A stretch of DNA of 7,797 nucleotides from Nitrospira sp. (GTDB lineage Bacteria; Nitrospirota; Nitrospiria; Nitrospirales; Nitrospiraceae): positions 3,534-11,330 of the forward strand of contig JABMDE010000070.1 in NCBI GenBank assembly GCA_015904055.1, in the 5' to 3' direction. Numbering within the stretch: the first letter of the stretch is position 1; each line of letters opens with the position of its first letter. This document shows positions 1-6,827 of the stretch, in pieces. Made by a program: the position numbers and the translations under genes. The notes under the pieces were generated by a model. That model worked only from the letters and a program-made list of their open reading frames with translations. It had not been told where the DNA came from and searched no databases.

Positions 1-258
1 TTCGGACAGCAGGGGAGCCCTGTTTTCTTGGGTCGTGACGTGTCGGCCAGGCGGGATGTCAGCGATCAGATGGCGCAGGAGATCGATTCGGAGATCAAGC
101 GCGTCGTGATGGAGAATTACGAACGGACCAAGCGCGCATTATCGGAGCACATGGCTGGCTTGAAGGCACTGGCTGAGGCGCTGATAGAGAAAGAAGTCCT
201 GGATGGGTTGGATGTCGACCAGATTCTGACGCAGTCGTCCGCACAGCCTGCCGGCTAA
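1..258 (+). CDS. ftsH: FtsH ATP-dependent zinc metalloprotease, C-terminal end (5' part outside window)
   Basis: This is the last 85 codons of a reading frame that is open from base 1 and ends in TAA at 256-258. The protein begins FGQQGSPVFLGRD and continues with SDQMAQEIDSEIKRVV, a helical segment rich in Leu and Glu, and LDGLDVDQIL. In FtsH family members the same order (the FLGR segment, then AQEID, then the KE.LDG.E/D helix) lies at the end of the M41 peptidase domain, downstream of the HEXXH zinc site. The AAA+ module, the membrane helices and HEXXH would all be upstream of the window. FtsH is an inner-membrane hexamer that degrades misfolded membrane proteins and some regulators. A TTG at 28 could be read as a start, but homology continues upstream of it, so it is internal. 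The gene ends tail-to-tail with the minus-strand methyltransferase gene. Confidence 0.85.
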   Translation, partial: FGQQGSPVFLGRDVSARRDVSDQMAQEIDSEIKRVVMENYERTKRALSEHMAGLKALAEALIEKEVLDGLDVDQILTQSSAQPAG

Positions 259-881
259 CACGCGGGAAAAGATGTCGCTCGTCCCCGATACATGACGCCT
301 GCGACTCTGGGGGTGCCTGGAAGCAGGAAACGATCCAGATGAGCGATCCTCAGACCGGCTTGGATAATAAGCTGGTCGATTGGCCGGTTGAGGTGACAAC
401 CACAGCCGATCACATTCTGAATGGGATTCAGCCGATCCTGCCAGGCAGCGAGGGGTCGATCGTCGCTCCGGCCATGTTCGAGAAACAGCAACGTGCCTTC
501 CGGCTTGAGGACGCGCGCGATCTCCCGTAAGGCCTGTACCGGGTCAGGAATCGTACAGAGTGTCCAGGTGCTGACGACCCTATCGAACTGCTGATTGGCA
601 TAGGGCAGGGCCTCGGCCGTGACCTGCGTGGTTCGGACAGGAAAAGAGACCATCGCAATTCGCTTACGGACTCTGTCGGGCAGAAGATCAGCGGGATCTA
701 CGACGGAGAGGGTTGAGACACTCGCAGGATAGTGAGCCAGATTGAGCCCGGTTCCGAATCCGATTTCCAAGACCTCCCCGCGTGTATCTTGCAGCAGATC
801 AGCCCGCAGCCGCTGAAAAGCCTGGCGACTCATCACCCAATCCATCAGCCGAGGGAAAATATGCCGACTGTAGAGCCCCAT
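255..881 (-). CDS. Class I SAM-dependent methyltransferase (METTL7/UbiE-like)
   Basis: Predicted soluble or membrane-associated methyltransferase of 208 residues from the ATG at 881. The N-terminus MGLYSRHIFPRLMDWVM is amphipathic, as in this family. Motif I, VLEIGFGTGLN, is at residues 37-47 and binds S-adenosylmethionine. It is followed by VVDP (60-63), AEALPYANQQFDRVVSTWTL (89-108) and the REIARVLKPEGTLLFLEHGRS block (119-139), all typical of Methyltransf_11 enzymes. A GCGCHLNRP segment (159-167) resembles the GCHLNR/GCCLTR signature of METTL7-like thiol or lipid methyltransferases. The substrate cannot be read from sequence. Upstream in-frame starts exist at 908 and 917 (ATG) and 926 (TTG), none with a clear Shine-Dalgarno sequence. 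I prefer 881 because homologues, as I recall them, begin close to the GLYSR segment. It is divergent from leuS. Confidence 0.8.
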   Translation of the reverse strand: MGLYSRHIFPRLMDWVMSRQAFQRLRADLLQDTRGEVLEIGFGTGLNLAHYPASVSTLSVVDPADLLPDRVRKRIAMVSFPVRTTQVTAEALPYANQQFDRVVSTWTLCTIPDPVQALREIARVLKPEGTLLFLEHGRSDDRPLAAWQDRLNPIQNVIGCGCHLNRPIDQLIIQAGLRIAHLDRFLLPGTPRVAGVMYRGRATSFPAC

Positions 882-929
882 CGTTGCGTGCAGTATAGCA
901 AAGAGCATCTCAGGCATGGTCTGCAAATC

Positions 930-959
930 TTGTTGCGCCCGAGAGGTCTATGTTAGATT
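930..959 (+). promoter_or_regulatory. Candidate sigma70-type promoter for leuS
   Basis: TTGTTG at 930-935 could serve as a -35 box. After an 18-base spacer, TAGATT at 954-959 matches the -10 consensus at four of six positions and is preceded by an extended -10 TG at 951-952. Transcription would start near 966, leaving a leader of about 28 bases before the leuS ATG at 994. Found by eye, with no other support. Confidence 0.3.
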
Positions 960-993
960 CGCACGTTCGCTGAATGCCCTCCGCGCATGATCC

Positions 994-2919
994 ATGAGCA
1001 AGACCTACGATCACCACGCCGTTGAATCGAAGTGGCAGGCCTACTGGGAAGAGCATCGCCCATTTCGGGCGATGGACGACTCATCCAAGCCCAAATTCTA
1101 TTGTCTCGACATGTTTCCCTATCCGTCCGGATCCGGACTCCATGTCGGCCATCTCGAAGGCTATACGGCGACGGACATCGTATCCCGCTACAAGCGGATG
1201 CGCGGATTCAACGTACTGCATCCGATGGGCTGGGATGCGTTCGGCCTGCCGGCTGAACAGTATGCGGTGAAGACGGGTATTCACCCTGCCATCACGACCG
1301 CCCAGAATATCGCGACATTTAAACGTCAAATGAAACGGGTGGGACTGTCCTACGACTGGGATCGGGAACTCAGCACCACCGACCCCGACTACTATCGCTG
1401 GACACAATGGATTTTCTTGAAACTGTTCGAGCGGGGGTTGGCCTATGTCGCTGAAGTGCCGGTCAATTGGTGCCCCGCGCTCGGCACAGTGCTGGCTAAC
1501 GAAGAAATCGTCGACGGCAAGAGCGAGGTCGGTGGGTTTGATGTCGTCCGTAAACCGATGCGGCAATGGGTGCTCAAGATTACCGCGTATGCCGATCGTC
1601 TGCTTGAAGATCTGAAGCTGGTTGAATGGCCGGCGAGCACGTTGGAGATGCAGAAGAATTGGATCGGGCGTTCCATCGGCGCAGAAGTAGAGTTCACACT
1701 GTCTGGGACCAAGGGAATCATCCGCGTGTTTACGACCAGGCCCGATACACTGTTCGGTGCCACCTACATGGTGCTCGCCCCAGAGCATCCGTTGGTCGAT
1801 GTCGTCACGACGGGCGGGCAAAAATCCGCCGTCCAAGCCTATCGTGAAGCAGCGGCGACCAAGAGCGATCTGCAACGGCAAGAGCTCGACAAGGATAAGA
1901 CCGGAGTGTTTACCGGCGGCTACGCCGTCAATCCCGTCAACGGTGAGCAATTACCGATTTGGATCGCCGATTATGTGCTGATGAGCTATGGCACCGGAGC
2001 CATTATGGCGGTTCCGGCGCATGACGAGCGGGACTGGGCGTTTGCCCGTCGATATCAGCTGCCGATTCGGGAGGTGATTGCCGGCGGGACTGTCGCCGAC
2101 GCGGCCTTTACCGATACAGAGCGCGGCACCGTCGTAAACTCGAGGACTACAGACGGTGCACTATCCATCGATGGGCTGAAGCCATCCGAGGCCATCCCGA
2201 AAATGACGGATTGGCTGACCAAGCAGGGGAAGGGCGCCAGAGCGGTCAATTATAAGCTTCGTGATTGGCTGTTCGCCCGGCAACGGTATTGGGGCGAGCC
2301 GTTTCCGATCAATTGGGTAGAGGGAGAGCCAGGCCCGATTCCTGAAGAGCAGCTGCCGTTGATCCTGCCGGAGACGAGCAACTTTAAGCCGTCCGGAACG
2401 GGGGAAAGTCCGCTGGCGAATTTGGAGGAGTGGCTGGTGACAACCGATGCGGCGACAGGCAAGCCGGCCCGCCGTGAAACCAATACCATGCCGCAATGGG
2501 CCGGGTCCTGCTGGTATTACCTCCGGTTTATCGATCCGAACAACCGGACACAGCTTGTTGATCCCGCTAAAGAACGCTATTGGATGCCGGTGGATCTGTA
2601 CATCGGCGGCAGTGAACATGCGGTGTTGCATCTTTTGTATTCCCGTTTCTGGCACAAGGTCCTCTTTGATATCGGCCTGGTGAGCACGCCGGAGCCGTTC
2701 AAGAAGCTGGTCCATCAGGGGATCGTGCTCGGCGAAGACAACCAGAAAATGTCCAAGTCGCGCGGCAACGTCGTGAATCCGGACGAGATCATGGACCAGT
2801 TCGGCGCAGACGCCGTGCGGCACGGCTTCGCGCAAGAACGTCTTGGCCTCATCCGTCTTTTTCTCAGCCACGGCAGACTGGACTTTTTTCACCACCGTCT
2901 TTACGGTGTTCATCGTTGA
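994..2919 (+). CDS. leuS: Leucyl-tRNA synthetase, truncated at the 3' end and fused to antisense rpsT sequence
   Basis: LeuRS charges tRNA-Leu with leucine in the cytoplasm. The start [21 protein letters not shown] is typical. [13 protein letters not shown] holds the HIGH-type motif (HVGH, residues 50-53). The CP1 editing domain shows TTRPDT (247-252) and [15 protein letters not shown] (333-347), whose last Asp is the conserved editing aspartate. KMSKS is at 585-589, followed by [20 protein letters not shown]. Homology stops at about residue 609. The remaining 32 residues (HGFAQER...GVHR) are not LeuRS: they are the antisense of ribosomal protein S20. Family members have about 860 residues, so the anticodon-binding and C-terminal domains, over 200 residues, are missing. 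The catalytic and editing domains look intact, but the protein should not recognise tRNA normally. No clear Shine-Dalgarno sequence precedes the ATG. Either a real disruption or an assembly chimera. Confidence 0.9.
   Translation: MSKTYDHHAVESKWQAYWEEHRPFRAMDDSSKPKFYCLDMFPYPSGSGLHVGHLEGYTATDIVSRYKRMRGFNVLHPMGWDAFGLPAEQYAVKTGIHPAITTAQNIATFKRQMKRVGLSYDWDRELSTTDPDYYRWTQWIFLKLFERGLAYVAEVPVNWCPALGTVLANEEIVDGKSEVGGFDVVRKPMRQWVLKITAYADRLLEDLKLVEWPASTLEMQKNWIGRSIGAEVEFTLSGTKGIIRVFTTRPDTLFGATYMVLAPEHPLVDVVTTGGQKSAVQAYREAAATKSDLQRQELDKDKTGVFTGGYAVNPVNGEQLPIWIADYVLMSYGTGAIMAVPAHDERDWAFARRYQLPIREVIAGGTVADAAFTDTERGTVVNSRTTDGALSIDGLKPSEAIPKMTDWLTKQGKGARAVNYKLRDWLFARQRYWGEPFPINWVEGEPGPIPEEQLPLILPETSNFKPSGTGESPLANLEEWLVTTDAATGKPARRETNTMPQWAGSCWYYLRFIDPNNRTQLVDPAKERYWMPVDLYIGGSEHAVLHLLYSRFWHKVLFDIGLVSTPEPFKKLVHQGIVLGEDNQKMSKSRGNVVNPDEIMDQFGADAVRHGFAQERLGLIRLFLSHGRLDFFHHRLYGVHR
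2812..2826. repeat. Short inverted repeat at the leuS/rpsT junction
   Basis: GCCGTGC at 2812-2818, one G at 2819, then GCACGGC at 2820-2826: a perfect 7-bp inverted repeat with a single-base spacer. leuS homology on the plus strand and rpsT homology on the minus strand both end inside it. The left arm encodes Ala-Val of LeuS (GADAVR) and the right arm, read on the other strand, encodes Ala-Val of S20 (REAV). Confidence 0.75.
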
Positions 2920-2988
2920 GCGGTTCCGTTCACGCCGGTGTTCGGCTTGGCGGGCGCTTCGAATCGTAGATTTGTGAATCACAGGCAT
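2818..2988 (-). pseudogene. rpsT: Ribosomal protein S20, 5' part only, truncated by the junction with leuS
   Basis: On the minus strand an ATG at 2988 opens MPVIHKSTIRSARQAEHR, followed by [18 protein letters not shown], a hydrophilic stretch and KTFLREAVP, about 57 residues. The pattern (HKS.IR.ARQ..RR.RN, then KT..KKV, then LREAV) is that of S20, a small basic protein binding 16S rRNA in the 30S subunit. S20 normally has about 85-90 residues, so roughly the last 30 are missing. The frame stays open past the junction to 2161, but that part is only antisense leuS. GGAGG (plus positions 2997-3001) sits 8 bases before the ATG, an excellent ribosome binding site. With the intact promoter region, this shows the 5' end is undamaged and only the 3' end is lost. 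Confidence 0.85.
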
Positions 2989-3015
2989 TGTCTATTCCTC
3001 CAGAAGGAAAGATGC

Positions 3016-3045
3016 CTTGTATCATAGGGGCTTGTGAATCGTCAA
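3016..3045 (-). promoter_or_regulatory. Candidate promoter of rpsT
   Basis: On the minus strand, TTGACG (plus 3040-3045) matches the -35 consensus at five of six positions. It is followed after 18 bases by TACAAG (plus 3016-3021), a four-of-six -10 match, in the short divergent gap between rpsT and pyrF. A good -35 fits a ribosomal-protein gene. Judged by eye only. Confidence 0.4.
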
Positions 3046-3074
3046 GGATCAGGGCCTGGAACAGGAGATATGTT

Positions 3075-3788
3075 ATGTCAAAACTCGTGGCGCGTGACCG
3101 CTTGATCTTTGCGCTGGACGTGCCGTCTGCCGAGGAGGCGGAGCGGATGCTGGATCGCCTCCAGGGCCAGGTTTCTTTCGTCAAGGTCGGGCTGGAGCTC
3201 TATACCGCGGCGGGACCGGATATGGTGAAGCGGGTGGTCGAGCGGGGGATGCGGGTGTTTCTTGATCTGAAGTTCCTGGATATCGAGGAAACCGTTCGCC
3301 GCGCAACGGCGCGGGTGGCGGCGATGGGTGTCGATTTTCTTACGGTCCATGCCAACCGGAAGGCGCTCACGGCGGCGGTGCAGGGCCGGGAGGGATCGTC
3401 GCTCAAGCTGCTGGCCGTCACGGTACTCACGAATTTCGACGGCCAAGATTTGCGTGATATGGGCATTCAGCGGACCGTCCAGGATCTGGTGGCGGCCAGG
3501 GCGCTGCTTGCTTCGGAGGTCGGTTGCGACGGAGTCGTGGCATCCGGTGAAGAACCGGAGGCCATCCGGAAGAAGGTCGGGCCTCGCTTCGTGATCGTGA
3601 CGCCGGGGGTCAGACCTGCCGGTAAGGGAGTCGACGATCATGCGAGGGCAACCACCCCGACACAGACGATCGCCGCAGGGGCCGATTACCTGGTTGTCGG
3701 TCGGCCGATCCGTGATGCAGCCGATCCTGCTGCCGCTGCTGCCGACATTGTGGCCGAGATGCAAACGGCTTTCGATGCACGGGGGTAG
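3075..3788 (+). CDS. pyrF: Orotidine 5'-phosphate decarboxylase
   Basis: PyrF converts OMP to UMP, the last step of de novo UMP synthesis, as a cytoplasmic TIM-barrel dimer. The 237-residue protein begins MSKLVARDRLIFALDVPS. Asp15 and Lys37 (FVKVG) are substrate-contact residues. The catalytic array DLKFLDI is at 64-70, with D64, K66 and D69. TPGVRP and VVGRPI toward the C-terminus form the phosphate-binding part. Length is normal for the bacterial group of about 230-240 residues. The start at 3075 is preceded by AGGAG at 3062-3066 with an 8-base gap. An in-frame ATG at 2988 would add 29 residues unrelated to PyrF that overlap the rpsT control region, so it is rejected. The catalytic loop continues EETV where many PyrF proteins have PNTV, a variant rather than a loss of catalytic residues. 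Confidence 0.93.
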   Translation: MSKLVARDRLIFALDVPSAEEAERMLDRLQGQVSFVKVGLELYTAAGPDMVKRVVERGMRVFLDLKFLDIEETVRRATARVAAMGVDFLTVHANRKALTAAVQGREGSSLKLLAVTVLTNFDGQDLRDMGIQRTVQDLVAARALLASEVGCDGVVASGEEPEAIRKKVGPRFVIVTPGVRPAGKGVDDHARATTPTQTIAAGADYLVVGRPIRDAADPAAAAADIVAEMQTAFDARG

Positions 3789-3871
3789 GAGACGCTCATC
3801 GTCAACCGTCATGCGCGGGAGAAGGTCAGGACAAAACCATTTACGTTTCACCGTTCACGTGTAATGCTTCA

Positions 3872-3908
3872 GGGGGCCATTGGTTGCGGCGATGAGCCCC
3901 CCTTTGTT
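3872..3908 (+). terminator. Candidate rho-independent terminator after pyrF
   Basis: GGGGGC at 3872-3877 pairs with GCCCCC at 3896-3901 across an 18-base loop, and a short T-rich run (CTTTGTT) follows at 3902-3908. It lies 83 bases downstream of the pyrF stop and just before tRNA-His. The loop is long and the T run is weak, so termination is plausible rather than certain. Confidence 0.45.
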
Positions 3909-3941
3909 AAGATTCCCCTTCTTCGCTTGCTTGTGCACATG

Positions 3942-4018
3942 GTGGGTGTAGCTCAGTTGGTTAGAGCGCCGGATTGTGGATCCGGAGGTCGCGGGTTCGA
4001 AACCCGTCATCCACCCCA
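3942..4018 (+). tRNA. tRNA-His (anticodon GTG)
   Basis: The full cloverleaf is visible. The acceptor stem GTGGGTG (3942-3948) pairs with CATCCAC (4008-4014), with one G-T pair. The D-arm carries AGCTCAGTTGGTTAGAGC. The anticodon stem CCGGA (3969-3973)/TCCGG (3981-3985) encloses TTGTGGA, so the anticodon is GTG (3976-3978). The T stem GCGGG/CCCGT encloses TTCGAAA. The discriminator is C at 4015, facing a G at 3941, the G-1/C73 pair that identifies bacterial tRNA-His to HisRS. CCA is genomically encoded at 4016-4018. The gene stands alone, with no adjacent tRNA. Confidence 0.97.
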
Positions 4019-4151
4019 TTGCTTGTTCTGATCCTTGCCTGTATTCCCTGTACATTGATCCCACTGTAGGAGTTGCCCTTTCTGTCCGCGTGATTTCTCA
4101 TGGGGAAAGGGGTAAGCTGCGGCGCATATTCTGTGCGCTGTTTTGGGGCTG

Positions 4152-4168
4152 GTCATGATCTCCATGAC
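4152..4168. promoter_or_regulatory. Inverted repeat upstream of the sensor gene, possible operator
   Basis: GTCATG (4152-4157), ATCTC, CATGAC (4163-4168): a perfect 6-bp inverted repeat with a 5-base spacer, 34 bases before the GTG start at 4203. The size and position suit an operator for a dimeric regulator or a leader hairpin, but no other copy is seen in the window. Confidence 0.3.
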
Positions 4169-4202
4169 GCGCAGGTAAGAAGGTTCTGACGGAGTATTTC
4201 CC

Positions 4203-6548
4203 GTGCTTGGTATTTGCGATCCCTTACTGGCCCTTTCGTCCATGCTGCTTGGCGGCGCGGCTGCCTACGTCATTCTCAGTATCGCCGAGCGAATGCGCGC
4301 AGCCGATCAAGGACACCTCAAGTGGCGGTGGCTGTCTATCGGCGGGGTGGCCGCCGGTCTTGAAATATGGGCGATCCACTTCATTGGGAACCTGGCATTC
4401 TGTCCGCCGGCTCCGGGCGCCGAGGATTACGTGTTCACGATTCTGTCCATTGTTTTTGCGGGGGTGGCAGGTGCCGTGGCGGTGTATTTGATCGGTAGCC
4501 CTGGCCAGAGTCAAACACAACTGGTCTTAGGTGGGTTGGTGATGGGTGTCTGCCTCAGCCTGACCCATTTCACCAGCGTCACGTCGATACACCAGTCGCT
4601 CAGTCTCCAATTTCGCGTCCTCCCATTTGCGCTCTCAATCGGGGTGATTGTGGGACTGGGGATCGTTGTCGTCTTGCTCGGTGCGTGGAACATCTCATAT
4701 GGAGGCTGGAGGGTGACTGAAAAGGCCAGTGCGATGGGACTGGCCCTTTCCGGCGCCCACTTCGCCGGGATGATCCCGGCGTACGGCTCTATGGGGGTCA
4801 CGATCGGTACGCCGCCGCCGGGGATCGAGGTTGACCTGCTTGCGATTGTCGCGGTGTCGCTCTCAACCCTCCTGGCTATTATCGACCGGCACGTGACGAC
4901 GGCATCGGGTCTGGCCCGCGATGCACATGCGCTCATGATCGAGGCTATTGAAAGTGTTCCGCAATGGTTTTCCCTTTTCGACGCGGACGGCCGTCTGGTG
5001 ATCTGCAACCGCAAGTATCGTGAAGTGGTATCCGGACCCGGTGTCCAAGTGCGCACCGGCGACTCGTTCGAATCGATTATTCGCCGTATTGCGGAGCGAG
5101 GCGAGATCCCTGCAGCCATCGGGAATATTGATTCCTGGGTGCACATGCGCCTCGATATGCACCGGAATCCCCAGGGGCCGTATATACAACACCAATCCAG
5201 TGGAGAGTGGATCCAGATTAATGAGCGGAGGACAAAAGATGGCGGGATCGTTGCGATCGCCACGGACATTACGGCCCTGAAAAATGCCGAACAGGCGGCG
5301 GAGGATGCCAAGGCACGGTTGGCTGATTCGTTGGCGTTGGTTGAGGCGGCGAAGGCCCGTATGCAGGAGGAGCTGAATGTCGGCCGGGATATTCAGAGGA
5401 GTATGCTGCCGAGCGTGTTTCCGGCCTTTCCGGATCGGAAGGAGATGGAACTCTATGCCGTGCTTGAACCGGCCATGGAGGTTGGGGGTGATCTCTACGA
5501 TTTCTTTTTGGTCGATGACCATCGGCTGTGTTTTGTAATCGGCGATGTGTCGGGCAACGGGGTCCCGGCTGCGCTGTTCATGGCGATGACCAAAATCATG
5601 GTGAAGACCAGAGCGGCGTCGGATCCTTCGCCTGCCAGTATTGTCACCCATGTAAACGATGCGCTGAGTGCGGACAATGAGAGCTGTATGTTTGTCACGC
5701 TGTATCTAGGCATCTTGAATCTCCGCGACGGTACCTTGCTCACGACGAACGCGGGCCACAATCACCCCCTCTTGAAGCGACGGGATGGGCGGTTCGAGTG
5801 GCTGACGGCCCAAGATGGACCGCTTGTCGGTCCTATGCCGGGCATTGCGTTCAAGGAGAGCACGATCCAATTGGCTCCAGGCGATGAGCTTTTCTTCTAC
5901 ACTGATGGGGTGACCGAAGCGGATAACGCCCGGCGCGAACTGTTTGGCAACGATCGGTTGAAAACGGTTCTTGACCAATCCCAGGCAGGCTCGGTGGCTG
6001 ATCGCATCAGTGCAGTCATGACCGCGGTCAAAACCTTTGCTGCTGACGCCTCGCAGGCGGACGATATCACCATGCTGGGGATCCGGTATTACGGTGTCGC
6101 CCCGTCTGATGTGGCGGCGGCAGTCTTTTGTCAAACGATACCCAATCAATTGGCGGCTATTCCCGTTCTGCAGGAGGCGTTTGAGCTGTATGTGGCGCAA
6201 TGGGCCGGGGCCAAGCCCCTGATCCCCACGCTCAATATGGCGCTGGATGATCTGCTCAACAATGTCGTGCAGTATGCCTTCCCCAATGATCCGACAGAGC
6301 ATCACATCGAGGTGCAAGGCGACGTGCGCGATGGGTGCGTGATCTTGACCATTACAGACGATGGCATCCCCTTCAATCCGTTGACAGTGGCGGCCCCGGA
6401 TTTGTCGCTGTTGCTGCATGAGCGTGAGATCGGTGGCTTGGGGATTCACTTGGTGCGCTCTATGTTCGACGAGGTGTCGTACCATCGCGCCGTGGGACAC
6501 AATGTCCTGACGGTGAAAAAGAGGTTGGTGAGCCCGCATGCTTCATGA
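4203..6548 (+). CDS. Membrane partner-switching regulator: MHYT-like sensor, PAS, PP2C phosphatase and RsbW-like kinase
   Basis: A 781-residue fusion. Residues 1-230 hold about seven hydrophobic helices with three MHYT-like repeats: AIHFIGN (57-63), THFTSV (121-126) and AHFAGM (185-190). Each keeps the His but has lost the Met. A PAS domain follows (about 244-360: WFSLFDADGRLVICN to IVAIATDITALK), then a helical linker (about 361-393). The PP2C/SpoIIE phosphatase (about 394-630) has GGDLYDF (428-434), GDVSGNGVPAALFM (447-460), NAGHN (516-520), DGVTEA (568-573) and ADDIT (619-623). The C-terminal HATPase (about 645-775) has the N-box ALDDLLNN (680-687), DDGIPFNP (719-726) and GGLGIHLV (744-751). 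Known RsbU/RsbW relatives dephosphorylate or phosphorylate STAS antagonists, and two STAS genes follow. GGAG at 4191-4194, 8 bases before GTG, supports this start, as does the fit of the first helix. Confidence 0.9.
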   Translation: MLGICDPLLALSSMLLGGAAAYVILSIAERMRAADQGHLKWRWLSIGGVAAGLEIWAIHFIGNLAFCPPAPGAEDYVFTILSIVFAGVAGAVAVYLIGSPGQSQTQLVLGGLVMGVCLSLTHFTSVTSIHQSLSLQFRVLPFALSIGVIVGLGIVVVLLGAWNISYGGWRVTEKASAMGLALSGAHFAGMIPAYGSMGVTIGTPPPGIEVDLLAIVAVSLSTLLAIIDRHVTTASGLARDAHALMIEAIESVPQWFSLFDADGRLVICNRKYREVVSGPGVQVRTGDSFESIIRRIAERGEIPAAIGNIDSWVHMRLDMHRNPQGPYIQHQSSGEWIQINERRTKDGGIVAIATDITALKNAEQAAEDAKARLADSLALVEAAKARMQEELNVGRDIQRSMLPSVFPAFPDRKEMELYAVLEPAMEVGGDLYDFFLVDDHRLCFVIGDVSGNGVPAALFMAMTKIMVKTRAASDPSPASIVTHVNDALSADNESCMFVTLYLGILNLRDGTLLTTNAGHNHPLLKRRDGRFEWLTAQDGPLVGPMPGIAFKESTIQLAPGDELFFYTDGVTEADNARRELFGNDRLKTVLDQSQAGSVADRISAVMTAVKTFAADASQADDITMLGIRYYGVAPSDVAAAVFCQTIPNQLAAIPVLQEAFELYVAQWAGAKPLIPTLNMALDDLLNNVVQYAFPNDPTEHHIEVQGDVRDGCVILTITDDGIPFNPLTVAAPDLSLLLHEREIGGLGIHLVRSMFDEVSYHRAVGHNVLTVKKRLVSPHAS

Positions 6549-6586
6549 GCACTTCTGCTGCAATCGCCGATCCGCTGTTCCGACAA

Positions 6587-6684
6587 GCCTGTGGCCGGCA
6601 GGCTCGCCCCTCGGACCCTCGACGTACTGCACGAGTACGCCTCAGGTCCTCCGGGCTCCGCGCGCCGGTCTCACAACGCGGCGT
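6587..6684. repeat. Palindromic intergenic repeat A (REP-like)
   Basis: A dense set of hairpins begins 39 bases after the sensor gene. GCCTG (6587-6591)/CAGGC (6599-6603) is a small stem. GGACC (6613-6617)/GGTCC (6645-6649) encloses CGTAC (6623-6627)/GTACG (6635-6639). CGCCG (6663-6667)/CGGCG (6679-6683) follows. The flanks TGTGGCCGGC (6590-6599) and GCCGGTCTCACA (6664-6675) form an imperfect outer inverted repeat. This looks like a REP or small mobile-derived repeat and may also act as the sensor gene's terminator. The boundaries are approximate. Confidence 0.6.
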
Positions 6685-6778
6685 GGCGATTTCGCGACGA
6701 ACTGTCATGAATATGCGGGCGAGCCGATGCGACCTCTCCTGCCAGTCGAACCGATATGGTCAGGATCAGAGCGTACGA

Positions 6779-6796
6779 AGCCGGGTGGTTCCGGCT
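6779..6796 (+). promoter_or_regulatory. Leader hairpin upstream of the first STAS gene
   Basis: AGCCGG (6779-6784), loop GTGGTT, CCGGCT (6791-6796): a perfect 6-bp stem with a 6-base loop, ending 17 bases before the GGAGGAG ribosome binding site at 6814-6820. No T run follows, so it is not a typical terminator. It may be an mRNA-stabilising or processing hairpin. Confidence 0.35.
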
Positions 6797-6827
6797 GTGA
6801 TCGGGCCAAGACCGGAGGAGAATGGAA

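Noticed and set aside
893..926. Promoter for the methyltransferase gene (TTGCAG and TATACT on the minus strand)
   Set aside because: The boxes are separated by 22 bases, too far for a standard promoter, and the start codon would follow almost immediately.
1081..1950. 289-codon open frame on the minus strand inside leuS
   Set aside because: It is antisense to the clear LeuS catalytic and editing domains, with a composition expected of a shadow frame.
2161..2817. Long minus-strand extension of the S20 frame into leuS
   Set aside because: Past the junction it is only the complement of leuS coding sequence. It is an open frame by chance and resembles no protein.
2821..2919. The LeuS tail as a novel C-terminal domain or the product of a simple frameshift
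   Set aside because: The bases are the complement of an S20 coding region with its own start and RBS, so the tail is an accidental translation. No LeuRS C-terminal sequence appears in any other frame nearby.
2988..3074. N-terminal extension of PyrF from the ATG at 2988
   Set aside because: The 29 extra residues have no PyrF homology and cover the rpsT promoter and RBS, while the ATG at 3075 has a well-placed AGGAG and matches family starts.
4001..4040. Phage or island attachment site at the 3' end of tRNA-His
   Set aside because: No direct repeat of the tRNA 3' end and no integrase gene are seen in the window.
3976..4158. 60-codon plus-strand frame beginning inside tRNA-His
   Set aside because: It starts in the anticodon region of a complete tRNA and shows no family signal.
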